This document shows, piece by piece, positions 42,353 through 51,058 of a stretch of 64,000 nucleotides of DNA (within the stretch, counting starts at the first letter, position 1; every line of letters begins with the position of its first letter). The translations under genes and the position numbers were made by a program. This DNA comes from Thiothrix sp. (GTDB lineage: Bacteria; Pseudomonadota; Gammaproteobacteria; Thiotrichales; Thiotrichaceae), in assembly GCF_028714775.1 (NCBI RefSeq), contig NZ_JAQTLS010000001.1, forward strand, positions 248,001 to 312,000, read 5' to 3'. The notes beneath the pieces are model-generated. The model was not told where the DNA came from and made no database searches. It was given only the letters and a program-made list of their open reading frames with translations.

Positions 42353-44073
42353 GCCACGTTCCTGCGCATCGTACCTGCATTTTCAGCACTGCCACCGCCT
42401 TGCGAAACCGGCTTATCCAGATACGCAGGCGCTTCCAGACCCAGCAAGGTGTAAAGCTTGCGTAACTGCCGCCGGTACAGGCGCTCGAAATCACGCACGC
42501 TGTCCGATGGATTGTAATCCCCAAACCACCAGAACCAGTCGGAACCTTCGCATACACCCAATTGACGGCTGGCAAGTTCCTGTTGTTTAGCATCCAGTGT
42601 CCCGGCTGCCATCACTTCATCAAAGCTGCTTTTCGCCTCGACCAAATAATCCCAACCCCGGTTTTTGTCGGAGGAACCAATCCACGTCGAGAATGAACCA
42701 TACACCCAACTTCCCGCACACAAAGCAGGCATCGGGCGGGTAGGCAACTCGCTCGCCTGTGCAAATGTGGTCACGTTAATCTGGTCAGAATGGATCAGCG
42801 CGGTATACAGCGCATCAAGGAAATACGAGCCGTTATTGGGGTAATATTCCCACGCATTCTCGCCATCCAAAATGATCGAAACCACTTTTTCTGATGCGTG
42901 ATGGTTGAGGAATACCGCGATATTTTCCAAATGCTGGACGAAATCACCCACCGCATCGCGGGCGTGCCAATCGCTGTACTTAAAACCAATCAGGTCAGAC
43001 AAACCATCATCGCGGAAAAACAAGCGTACATCACTGTCCGGTTGCTGGTAAGGCACAAACAGGCTGCGTTTGCTGTGTTCGTCTTCGCCGTCGTAACCGG
43101 ACAGGCGGCAACTGTTACGCCACACCCCTTCCCCAGAAGCCGTCCAGCGGATGCCGAATTCATCCAGCAAGCTCACCGCATCATCGCTGACGCCACCTTC
43201 TGACAGCCACACGCCTTGCGGTTTCATGCCGAAATAATGCTCGAACACATCAATGCCGCGCTGCAAATGCCAACGGGAACGCTCTTGCCCACCGGGATAG
43301 TTCTCGGCGTGTGGCATCGGGGCATCCGGCAGGGAACAACGCATGTTCTGGAAATCATTCAGCAGCGGCACAATCGGGTGCATGTAAGGCGTCATCGACA
43401 ATTCGACTTGCCCACGTTCCGCCAAGACACGGTAGCGCGGAATCAGCCCTGCCAAACAATCACTGATTACGCCCAGCAACTCACGCCGGTCAGCCAAGGT
43501 GTATTCCGCACCTTGTTTCATTAAGCGCTGCACGACAGGCAAATCTTGCAAAGACTGCCCTAACCACGCCAAGTGATACCACGTCAGCAAGTCCAAGAAG
43601 TACTGCTCACTCAGGTAACTCAACGGGCAACGGAAACGTTGGCTTCCAACCCCCGTTTCATCCGTCGCGCCAATCATTTTGAACAAGCGCTGGAACGGCA
43701 GGTGCGGGTGGATCATACGTGGCGCGTGGCAACGTTGGCATTCGGCAATCAGCTCGGTGCGTGCTTCCTTGCTGCTGGGAATCGGTTCCACCCCCGCCAA
43801 AAGGTTCAGCAACTTATCTTGCATCGGCGTACCTGATTGCAAGAAAGCTTTCAACTGACGGGCATAATCATCCAACTGCTCCAACAGTACCGGGGCAAAA
43901 TTTACTACAGCTTGCATACGCGGATGGCGTTCCAAATGGAATGCCATATCGCTGTAATCCTTCATCCCATGCAGGTATACCCACGGCAGGCGATAATCGC
44001 CATCTAAGCCATCCCGATACCACGGCTGGTGCATGTGCCAGCATAAAACGACGTTCAACTGGCCATACGCCAT
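42349..44073 (-). CDS. Glycoside hydrolase family 57 enzyme
   Basis: 574 residues with GH57 features: LNVVLCWHMHQPWYRDG at the start (the WHxHQP motif), MTPYMHPIVPLL near residue 228, GVWLSEGGVSDDA near residue 286 with the likely nucleophile Glu, and IILDGENAWEYYP near residue 407. GH57 members act on alpha-glucans as amylases, 4-alpha-glucanotransferases or branching enzymes. Its place between malQ and glgC supports a glycogen role. It overlaps malQ by 4 bases and glgC by 19. Which reaction it performs cannot be read from the sequence. Confidence 0.93.
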   Translation of the reverse strand: MAYGQLNVVLCWHMHQPWYRDGLDGDYRLPWVYLHGMKDYSDMAFHLERHPRMQAVVNFAPVLLEQLDDYARQLKAFLQSGTPMQDKLLNLLAGVEPIPSSKEARTELIAECQRCHAPRMIHPHLPFQRLFKMIGATDETGVGSQRFRCPLSYLSEQYFLDLLTWYHLAWLGQSLQDLPVVQRLMKQGAEYTLADRRELLGVISDCLAGLIPRYRVLAERGQVELSMTPYMHPIVPLLNDFQNMRCSLPDAPMPHAENYPGGQERSRWHLQRGIDVFEHYFGMKPQGVWLSEGGVSDDAVSLLDEFGIRWTASGEGVWRNSCRLSGYDGEDEHSKRSLFVPYQQPDSDVRLFFRDDGLSDLIGFKYSDWHARDAVGDFVQHLENIAVFLNHHASEKVVSIILDGENAWEYYPNNGSYFLDALYTALIHSDQINVTTFAQASELPTRPMPALCAGSWVYGSFSTWIGSSDKNRGWDYLVEAKSSFDEVMAAGTLDAKQQELASRQLGVCEGSDWFWWFGDYNPSDSVRDFERLYRRQLRKLYTLLGLEAPAYLDKPVSQGGGSAENAGTMRRNVA

Positions 44074-45383
44074 AATGTATCCTTGTCACGATTACGCAAA
44101 TTTTGTCCCATCATCTCTGCCGTCACCAGCACAATACCTTCATCCGTCACATGGAAACGCTTGCGGTCAAGCTCTAAATCTTCACCGATGATAGTCCCGT
44201 CTGGAATCACCGTTCCCTTATCAATGATCGCCCGGCTAATCCGGCAGCGCTCACCGATACTGACTTTAGGCAGGATCACGCTATCCTTGACGATGCTGTA
44301 TTTTTCAATCGTAGAAGCGAAAAACACCATAGAACGTTTCACCCGCGCCCCCGACAAGATGCAGCCTGCCGAAATCAGCGAATCAATCGCCTCCCCACGG
44401 CAACCTTCATCGTCGAAAATGAATTTAGCGGGTGGGTATTGCGCTTGGTATGTCCACACCGGCCAGTCACGGTCATACAGGTTCAACTCGGGATCGACCG
44501 CGCACAGTTCCATGTTCGACTGCCAGTAGGAATGCACCGTACCCACATCACGCCAATACCCCGGTTCCCCGGTCTCCTTACGGAAGGGGTAAGCCATCGC
44601 TTTGGCACGGTGAATGTTGGAAGGGATAATGTCCTTACCAAAGTCGCGCGAAGAATGCATTTTAGACGCATCTTCATGCAGCACGCGGTAGAGGAAATCC
44701 CGCGAGAAGATGTAAATGCCCATCGACGCCAGTGCCACACCGGGTTTGCCAGGAACTTCTTCTGGGTGGGCGGGCTTTTCCACAAACTTGGTAATGCGCG
44801 TGTCCTCGTCTATCGACATGACACCGAAGCCTTTGGCTTCTTCCACCGGCACTTCGATACAGCCCACGGTGAAATCCGCACCCGTTTCATGGTGATGGAT
44901 CAGCATCTTGGAATAGTCCATCGTGTATATGTGGTCGCCGCCCAGCACCAGAATGTATTCCGGGTCATGACGTTGCACGATGTCGATATTTTGGAACAGC
45001 GCATCTGCCGTCCCCTGATACCATTCTTTTTTCGCGGTACGTTGCTGGGCTGGCAGGATTTCCACAAACTCACCGATTTCAGCCCGCATGAAACCCCACG
45101 CACGTTGCAAATGGCGGATCAGCGAGTGCGATTTGTATTGCGTCAACACCCCAATGCGGCGGATGCCCGAATTCACACAGTTGGACAGGGCAAAGTCGAT
45201 AATGCGGTACTTGCCCCCAAATGGCACAGCGGGTTTCGCACGCCACATGGTCAAGTCTTTCAGACGTGAACCTTCACCACCCGCCAGCACCAGCGCCAGT
45301 GTCCTGCGGGTCAGTTCCGTCACCATTTTCGGCTCAGTGTAATAGCGGTACAGCTTGGCCTGCTGATTCTTATCCAAGGTCAT
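44055..45383 (-). CDS. glgC: Glucose-1-phosphate adenylyltransferase
   Basis: Makes ADP-glucose from ATP and glucose-1-P, the committed and usually allosterically regulated step of glycogen synthesis; it releases PPi. 442 residues. LALVLAGGEGSRLKDLT near residue 30, WRAKPAVPFGGKYRIIDFAL, VLGGDHIYTMDYSKML and a left-handed beta-helix C-terminus (IISRAIIDKGTVIPDG-like region). The PPi it makes could feed Sat and PPi-PFK, both in this window. Confidence 0.96.
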   Translation of the reverse strand: MTLDKNQQAKLYRYYTEPKMVTELTRRTLALVLAGGEGSRLKDLTMWRAKPAVPFGGKYRIIDFALSNCVNSGIRRIGVLTQYKSHSLIRHLQRAWGFMRAEIGEFVEILPAQQRTAKKEWYQGTADALFQNIDIVQRHDPEYILVLGGDHIYTMDYSKMLIHHHETGADFTVGCIEVPVEEAKGFGVMSIDEDTRITKFVEKPAHPEEVPGKPGVALASMGIYIFSRDFLYRVLHEDASKMHSSRDFGKDIIPSNIHRAKAMAYPFRKETGEPGYWRDVGTVHSYWQSNMELCAVDPELNLYDRDWPVWTYQAQYPPAKFIFDDEGCRGEAIDSLISAGCILSGARVKRSMVFFASTIEKYSIVKDSVILPKVSIGERCRISRAIIDKGTVIPDGTIIGEDLELDRKRFHVTDEGIVLVTAEMMGQNLRNRDKDTLWRMAS

Positions 45384-45406
45384 ATTATTCCTTCCTCATT
45401 CGCATA

Positions 45407-46390
45407 TCAGTTATGTGTGGTGTTCATTGCCGCCGCCAATGCCCCTTGCAAGCCCAGCCGCGTGTTAGTAATCAGGTAAATGGGCATTTGCTGCACCAAA
45501 GCCGACATCCTGCCCTTGTCAAAACAGGCATCCAGAAAACGTTGTGTCTGTAACCACGGCTGGATGCGGGCAGAAACGCCACCGCCAAGATACAGCCCGC
45601 CGCGCGGCTGGTATAGCAAGGCGATGTTGCCAACCCAGTTGGCATACAAGTCAGTAAACAATTCCATCGCAGCGACCGCCACCGGATCGCCTTCCAGCGC
45701 ATCGGCATTCACCAACGCCCCATTACGCCCAGCTAAAGCAGGTGGGATTTCCCCCGTCATATCCTGTAAACAGAATTGGTAAACGTAGTTAACGCCGGGG
45801 CCAGACAGCACCCGTTCCCATGAAACATGACTCAATGATTGCCGCATGAAAGCCAGCAAGCGTTCTTGTTGCGCATTGGCGGGGGCAAAATCGGTATGCC
45901 CACCTTCGGTAGCAAACGTATGGTAACGGCCTGTAGCATCGACCTGCATCCAAGCCAACCCCAAGCCTGTGCCCGCACCAGTAATGACACGAACCGCACC
46001 CTCGCCCGGTGAAGCCGCATTCAATACGCTGTAATCCGCCGCTGTCAGTGTTGCAACACCCTCGGCGGCGGCTTGAAAATCATTGATGAACAAAAGTCGC
46101 GGTGTTGCTAGCTGCGCCTGCAAGGTGGCTTTTTCCAACGTCCAGTCTAAGTTGGTCAGGCGAATTGGCTTGCCGTCTTGCACCGGCCCCGGCAAGGCAA
46201 GGCAAACTGCCGCTGGCTTAGCTGCCTGTCCGGCATCGGTATAGAATTGGTGCAACAAAGCCTCAGCACTGGCAAAGTCGGCACTGGCGTACACCCGCTC
46301 AAAACGCACTGCCGCGCTTCCAGCCGCATCCACGCCTGCCCACGCCAACCAACTCTTGGTTCCGCCAATATCGCCCGCGATTATATCCAT
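45407..46390 (-). CDS. glk: Glucokinase
   Basis: Phosphorylates glucose with ATP. 327 residues, Glk-type: ATP-binding IAGDIGGTKSWLAW at the N-terminus, LFINDFQAAAEGVATL near residue 99 with the catalytic Asp, ITGAGTGLGLAW and GHTDFAPANAQQ near residue 167, and GGLYLGGGVSARI near residue 265. AAGG precedes the ATG. It returns free glucose released by malQ or GH57 to the phosphorylated pool. Confidence 0.95.
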   Translation of the reverse strand: MDIIAGDIGGTKSWLAWAGVDAAGSAAVRFERVYASADFASAEALLHQFYTDAGQAAKPAAVCLALPGPVQDGKPIRLTNLDWTLEKATLQAQLATPRLLFINDFQAAAEGVATLTAADYSVLNAASPGEGAVRVITGAGTGLGLAWMQVDATGRYHTFATEGGHTDFAPANAQQERLLAFMRQSLSHVSWERVLSGPGVNYVYQFCLQDMTGEIPPALAGRNGALVNADALEGDPVAVAAMELFTDLYANWVGNIALLYQPRGGLYLGGGVSARIQPWLQTQRFLDACFDKGRMSALVQQMPIYLITNTRLGLQGALAAAMNTTHN

Positions 46391-46501
46391 GCACTACCTT
46401 GTGGTTTATATCTAGTCTATTTGTACTGGCTATAGTTTGATGCTACCAGTTTACTGTTGCCATTACCCTGCGGCAGATCAAGGTATTAGCCCTTACACAG
46501 C

Positions 46502-48103
46502 TTAATCTGCGTATTGCCGATAGTGGTTAATCAGTCCATTGGTGGACGCATCATGCGTTTGCACCGCCTCCGCTGTATGAAGCTCTGGCAAAATGCGTTT
46601 CGCCAGTTGTTTGCCCAACTCCACACCCCATTGGTCGTAGGAGTTTAGGTTCCAGACAATTCCTTGCACGAAGATTTTATGCTCATACAGGGCAATCAAC
46701 ATGCCCAAGCTGTGCGGGGTTAGCGCATCCAACATCAGGGCATTGCTTGGATGGTTGCCTGCAAACACTTTGGGAGCCAGTGGCTCGGTTGCACCACTGG
46801 CGATGGTTTCTTCCAAAGTACGTCCGCACATCAGCGCTTCGGTCTGGGCAAGGAAGTTTGCCATCAGGATGTCATGGTGTTCGCGCAATGCGGTGGGAGG
46901 CGTGGCGGAAATGATGAAATCTGCCGGGATCAGCTTGGTTCCTTGATGGATAAGCTGGTAGAAGGCGTGCTGCCCATTGATGCCAGTAGCGCCCCAAATG
47001 ATCGGGCCGGTGGATTCTGTCACCGGGTTGCCATTACGGTCGACCGACTTACCGTTGCTTTCCATGTCAGCCTGTTGCAGGTACATCGGCAGGCTGCGCA
47101 GGTAATGGTCATACGGCAGGATCACTTGCGATTCCGCGCCGAAATAGTTGTTGTACCACACCCCCAGCATCGCGAGGATGACCGGCATATTGCGTTCCAA
47201 CGGTGCTGTACGGAAGTGCTGATCCATCGCATGTGCGCCAGACAGCAAGGCAATGAAATTTTCCATCCCCACCGCCAGCACAATCGGCAAACCAATTGCT
47301 GACCACAGCGAGTAACGCCCGCCGACCCAATCCCAGAAACCGAACATATTTTCCGGGTCAATGCCGAATTCCATCACCGCAACACGGTTGGTGGAAACCG
47401 CCACGAAATGCTTGGCAATGTGCGCCGCATCCGCCGCGTGTTGCAGGAACCACGCACGCGCATAGTGCGCATTGGTCATGGTTTCTTGGGTAGTAAAGGT
47501 TTTGGAGGCCACGATGAACAGCGTGGTTTCAGGATTGAGGTTTTCCAGAATCTCCACCACGTGCGCACCGTCCACATTGGACATGAAATGCAGGCGTAAA
47601 TTGGGGTGGCTGCACGCTTTCAACGCTTGGCAGACCATTTGCGGGCCGAGGTCGGAACCACCAATGCCGATATTGACCACATCCGTAATGGCTTTGCCGG
47701 TGTAACCCAGCCATGCGCCGCTACGCACCCGCTCACTGAAAGCGCCCATGCTATCCAGCACCGCATTCACGCCGGGCATCACGTCTTCGCCATCCACCAT
47801 CACCGGGGTATTGCTGCGGTTACGCAACGCCGTGTGCAGCACCGCACGCCCTTCGGTATTGTTGATCTTTTCACCACCAAACATGCGCTCACGCCAGCCC
47901 GCCACATCGGCGGTTTCCGCCACCTGCATCAGCAGTTGCAGGGTCTCGGCAGTCACGCGGTTTTTGGAGTAATCCAGCAAGATTTCGCCCACTTGCAAGG
48001 AGAAATGCTGAAAACGCTCAGGGTCTTGCGCAAACAAATCACGCAGGTGGGTGTTTTTGATCGCTTGGTAGTGCGCGTCCAGATTAGCGTGGGCTATGGG
48101 CAT
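46502..48103 (-). CDS. pgi: Glucose-6-phosphate isomerase
   Basis: Interconverts G6P and F6P, linking glycogen with gluconeogenesis and the PPi-PFK. 533 residues. [14 protein letters not shown] near residue 145, [15 protein letters not shown] near residue 199, and [20 protein letters not shown] near residue 315; [14 protein letters not shown] near the C-terminus. GAGGAG sits 4 bases before the ATG. First gene of the glg operon; glk follows after 111 bases. Confidence 0.97.
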   Translation of the reverse strand: MPIAHANLDAHYQAIKNTHLRDLFAQDPERFQHFSLQVGEILLDYSKNRVTAETLQLLMQVAETADVAGWRERMFGGEKINNTEGRAVLHTALRNRSNTPVMVDGEDVMPGVNAVLDSMGAFSERVRSGAWLGYTGKAITDVVNIGIGGSDLGPQMVCQALKACSHPNLRLHFMSNVDGAHVVEILENLNPETTLFIVASKTFTTQETMTNAHYARAWFLQHAADAAHIAKHFVAVSTNRVAVMEFGIDPENMFGFWDWVGGRYSLWSAIGLPIVLAVGMENFIALLSGAHAMDQHFRTAPLERNMPVILAMLGVWYNNYFGAESQVILPYDHYLRSLPMYLQQADMESNGKSVDRNGNPVTESTGPIIWGATGINGQHAFYQLIHQGTKLIPADFIISATPPTALREHHDILMANFLAQTEALMCGRTLEETIASGATEPLAPKVFAGNHPSNALMLDALTPHSLGMLIALYEHKIFVQGIVWNLNSYDQWGVELGKQLAKRILPELHTAEAVQTHDASTNGLINHYRQYAD

Positions 48104-48297
48104 GATCTCTCCTCATTTTCGTTACCGGCACGATGATTGTTGGATATATGCAAATACTATGCCGGAAGATAACAGCGCTGCATTGATATAGCGCACATTG
48201 CCTTTCTTATGTTAGGGGGATTTTCCGCGAAACCACATGAAGGTGCAATGAACTTTTGCCCGATCGACGACACAACCAACCGCCCATCGGTAAAAAC

Positions 48298-48312
48298 GAA
48301 CAAAAAGCGAAG
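48298..48312. promoter_or_regulatory. Possible second LexA half-box pair
   Basis: GAAC-N7-GAAG, the reverse complement of CTTC-N7-GTTC, seven of eight box positions, 53 bases upstream of the main lexA box. Confidence 0.3.
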
Positions 48313-48332
48313 ATACAGACGGAATTTTTGAT

Positions 48333-48362
48333 TTGCCTTCCTGCCCCGAGATTGCCTATAGT
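48333..48362 (+). promoter_or_regulatory. lexA promoter
   Basis: -35 TTGCCT (48333-48338), 18-bp spacer, -10 TATAGT (48357-48362). The predicted start falls inside the LexA box. Confidence 0.6.
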
Positions 48363-48364
48363 TG

Positions 48365-48379
48365 GTTCGTGTTTTGTTC
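48365..48379 (+). promoter_or_regulatory. LexA box of the GTTC-N7-GTTC type
   Basis: Perfect direct repeat GTTC-GTGTTTT-GTTC directly after the -10 box and 18 bases before the lexA start codon. This is the form described for alphaproteobacteria; no CTGT-N8-ACAG box is present. Confidence 0.6.
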
Positions 48380-48396
48380 GGTTTGCCAGGAAGGAA

Positions 48397-49008
48397 ATGA
48401 AAATGCTAACACGAAGACAACAACAAGTGATGGAGATTATCCAGTCCCTGTATGCCCGTAACGGGTATCCCCCGACCTTGGATGAAATCGCCATCGCCAG
48501 CGGGATCAATACCCGCAGTACCGTTCACCAACATGTGCAAGCGCTGATCCGGGAAGGCCGCTTGCAAGAAGCTGCGGGCAAGCGTGCCTACCGGATGCCC
48601 GAAGCGGCAGTGGCGCGTCACCCGCAAATGCCCCTCAGCTTACCCCTGATGGGACGGATCGCCGCCGGTAAACCGATTGAAGCCATCAGCGGACGCGATG
48701 AGATCAATCCTACCGACATTTTTACCGGACAAGGACGTTACGTGCTGGAAGTACGCGGCGAATCCATGATCGACATCGGCATTATGGACGGCGATTTCGT
48801 GGTCATCCAACAGCAGGAAAACGTGCGTAATGGCGAAATCGTGGTGGCACTGGTTGCCCGCGAGGAAGCCACCCTCAAGCGCATCTATTACCTGCCGGAT
48901 GGACAAGTCGAACTGCGCCCAGAAAACCGCACGATGCAAGCGATGGTGTACCCAGCAGAAAGCGTACAGGTACAGGGAAAAATGGTTGGCTTATTCCGCA
49001 GTTATTAA
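48397..49008 (+). CDS. lexA: LexA repressor
   Basis: SOS repressor that self-cleaves with activated RecA. 203 residues from the ATG at 48397, whose MKMLTRRQQQ aligns with E. coli MKALTARQQE; a second ATG 6 bases on is possible. Winged-helix DNA-binding part (residues 1-68) with PPTLDEIAIASGINTRSTVH; cleavage bond Ala90-Gly91 in RIAAGKP; Ser123 in GESMID; Lys161 in EEATLKR. All peptidase elements are intact. The recognition helix (GINTRSTVHQHV) differs from the enterobacterial one (FRSPNAAEEHL), which fits the different box in its promoter. Confidence 0.96.
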   Translation: MKMLTRRQQQVMEIIQSLYARNGYPPTLDEIAIASGINTRSTVHQHVQALIREGRLQEAAGKRAYRMPEAAVARHPQMPLSLPLMGRIAAGKPIEAISGRDEINPTDIFTGQGRYVLEVRGESMIDIGIMDGDFVVIQQQENVRNGEIVVALVAREEATLKRIYYLPDGQVELRPENRTMQAMVYPAESVQVQGKMVGLFRSY

Positions 49009-49099
49009 AGTTTTCACACGTTCAAACAGCCCGTTGCCCGACGGGCGGCCCTTTGGGGCAGTTGCAATCCGGCGCTGCCCATTTTTTGGAGACATTACG

Positions 49100-49438
49100 A
49101 TGAATATTGATAGACAAACACAGCCGCCAATCCCCTTGGGCAATAGCACCAACGAATTGGCAGATTTACAAGCCTTGCAAGACAAACCCGAATGGGAACA
49201 AGTCTGGAAAGTCACCCGTGCCTTACTGGTCGTGTGGGCAGTCGCCGTGTGGGCATTACTGATCCTGCTGCCCGGCGTGGGGCAAATCAGCAATATGGCG
49301 AGCGCAACGTTGCATCTACCTTACATGCTGATTGGTTTGGCGTTAGTGGGAGCGGTGGTGGCAGCGCACAGTCTGAAAGCCGATGGGCATTTGCTGTGGT
49401 TTCTTGGCGTGCTTTTGATGTTGGCAGGTTGGATTTAA
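49100..49438 (+). CDS. Small membrane protein of unknown function
   Basis: 112 residues from the ATG at 49100, after TTGGAG. A polar N-terminus of about 40 residues is followed by three predicted transmembrane segments: LLVVWAVAVWALLILL (about 46-62), YMLIGLALVGAVVAA (about 76-92) and LLWFLGVLLMLAGWI at the very end. Lies 91 bases after lexA on the same strand with no clear terminator between, so it may belong to the SOS transcript. Not recognised. Confidence 0.65.
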   Translation: MNIDRQTQPPIPLGNSTNELADLQALQDKPEWEQVWKVTRALLVVWAVAVWALLILLPGVGQISNMASATLHLPYMLIGLALVGAVVAAHSLKADGHLLWFLGVLLMLAGWI

Positions 49439-49444
49439 AAAAAC

Positions 49445-49476
49445 GGCGTGAAGAAAGCGGCAACTTTCAACACGCC
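49445..49476. other. Hairpin between the two membrane-protein genes
   Basis: GGCGTG-AA-GAAAG / CTTTC-AA-CACGCC with a 6-base loop, 6 bases past the stop. A run of A precedes it and no T-run follows, so on this strand it is better seen as an RNA stability or attenuation element. Confidence 0.5.
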
Positions 49477-49520
49477 TGATTCCCGCATTCATAGGATACA
49501 AATCACAGGAGGGTTTCATT

Positions 49521-50936
49521 ATGACTGATTCTGATACAAACACCAAATTTGACCGACCAACGCACTTGGTCGCCACCAAATCCCTGCGTGACTTACTCGC
49601 AGACTTACGCAAAGCCGAAGCATGGCTATTGCTGGCGGCCTTAGCGGCCTTCCTTGCCTCGGCATTTTTCGTGGTGAAATACTTTGTCGGCGGCGACATG
49701 AACCCCGCTGGCTGGACGGGGGAACAATGGGCAAATGGGCTGATGGGTTTGGGGATTACGGCAGTCATCACGGCAGCGCAGGCATTCCTTTATGCCAGCG
49801 GTTACAAAGGCCCCGCAGCAGTGGCTGCCACGATCATTGTGGTGTTTTTCGGCATGTTTTCGGAAGTTTCCCAATCCATGGAGCGGGAGGATGCCACAGT
49901 ACGCCACCGTTCGGAAAACTCACCCGTATTCCAAGCTGCGCTGGGTAGTATTGGTGCAATCACCAGCACTGCCACCAGCATTTCCCCCGAGCAAAAGGCA
50001 CTGGCAGATGCCAACGCCCAATTGCAGCACTGGCAAGGCTTAAGAGGCGGGCGCAGTAAATATTCCAGCAGCGCCATCGAGCGGAATATTACCCGCTACC
50101 AGCAACAAGTTGCCTCACTCTCCCAACAAACCAGTTTTCAAGGGGAAAACCGGAACGCCCTGCTGAGTGGCGCGATTGCCCAAGCCAAGGCGTTGGAATA
50201 CGACGAGGATAAGCATTACGCCATGATCCGCCTGATCAAAGGCTTGTTCGGGGTCGCGGGCATCTGGGCATCATTCATGTTTTCGGTGATCATCATCGGT
50301 ACGTTTGAATACGCTTTCCACTTTGTCGGGGCTTACGTTGCTGACCACAAACAGGCATTGCGGCTGCTGGGGCGTGATACCCAAGGTGATTTGATCCATC
50401 CGGCAGGTGAAACTGCGGAAACTGCTTTGGCTGGTATCCCTAAAGATTACGGCAATGGTGCACGCAATGAGTATTTAAACTGGGTAACGCCGGAGCGTAC
50501 CGATACAGTAGACACCAGCAATACGCGGGTGCAAACGGTAGCCGAAACACCTGTTACCCCAGCAGTGGAAATCGAACGGGCAGAGCCAGCACCCGCTAAC
50601 GTCAAGGACATGACCCGTGAGCGCTTTTTCCGCCTGATTTACACCGAAGTCCGCTCGCGCATCATCAACAGCGGCCTAAAACCCACCGTGCGCCCGGTAA
50701 CGGAAGCGGTGACGGATGTAATCCGCCACCATACCCAAGCACTGGGTTTACAGCCTTCGTTGATTGGCAAACCGGAACGCCAGAAAATCGCGGAAAAGAT
50801 TCTGGAAAAGCTGGAACACGAAGCCGTGCTGGAACTTAACCACGAGCAGGGCATCGGTAAACCCAAATACCGGCTGGCAAACCGCTGGGCAAACCGACCA
50901 CCACCGGAGATACCTGTCACCGCCCATATGGCGTAA
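49521..50936 (+). CDS. Membrane protein of unknown function with helical C-terminal domain
   Basis: 471 residues, strong AGGAGGG before the ATG. Three transmembrane segments lie in the N-terminal 115 residues (AWLLLAALAAFLASAFF, GLMGLGITAVITAAQAF, AVAATIIVVFFGMF), then a long helical, Gln-rich stretch (residues 155-215), a further pair of hydrophobic segments near 235-265, and a soluble C-terminus. Residues 365-470 (TRERFFRLIYTEVRSRI onward) look like a winged-helix or similar nucleic-acid-binding fold. Neither half matches a family I know. Located behind lexA. Confidence 0.65.
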   Translation: MTDSDTNTKFDRPTHLVATKSLRDLLADLRKAEAWLLLAALAAFLASAFFVVKYFVGGDMNPAGWTGEQWANGLMGLGITAVITAAQAFLYASGYKGPAAVAATIIVVFFGMFSEVSQSMEREDATVRHRSENSPVFQAALGSIGAITSTATSISPEQKALADANAQLQHWQGLRGGRSKYSSSAIERNITRYQQQVASLSQQTSFQGENRNALLSGAIAQAKALEYDEDKHYAMIRLIKGLFGVAGIWASFMFSVIIIGTFEYAFHFVGAYVADHKQALRLLGRDTQGDLIHPAGETAETALAGIPKDYGNGARNEYLNWVTPERTDTVDTSNTRVQTVAETPVTPAVEIERAEPAPANVKDMTRERFFRLIYTEVRSRIINSGLKPTVRPVTEAVTDVIRHHTQALGLQPSLIGKPERQKIAEKILEKLEHEAVLELNHEQGIGKPKYRLANRWANRPPPEIPVTAHMA

Positions 50937-50985
50937 AGGCTTTTCCGCATTGACGCCCGTGGGTGTATCATGACCCTTTGTCCCT

Positions 50986-51012
50986 GATCTGGCTGCAATT
51001 TACAGCCAGATC
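50986..51012 (+). terminator. Hairpin upstream of the FimV-like gene
   Basis: Perfect 10-bp stem GATCTGGCTG / CAGCCAGATC with a 7-base loop, 50 bases past the membrane-protein stop. Followed by GTCTATATAG, so not a classic T-tract; it may end the lexA-side transcript. Confidence 0.5.
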
Positions 51013-51058
51013 GTCTATATAGAGAGGTACATTTACGAGTGTCTTTTGCGGAAACGTC

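Noticed and set aside
44439-45269. 276-codon + strand frame opposite glgC
   Set aside because: Shadow of glgC, no coding features of its own.
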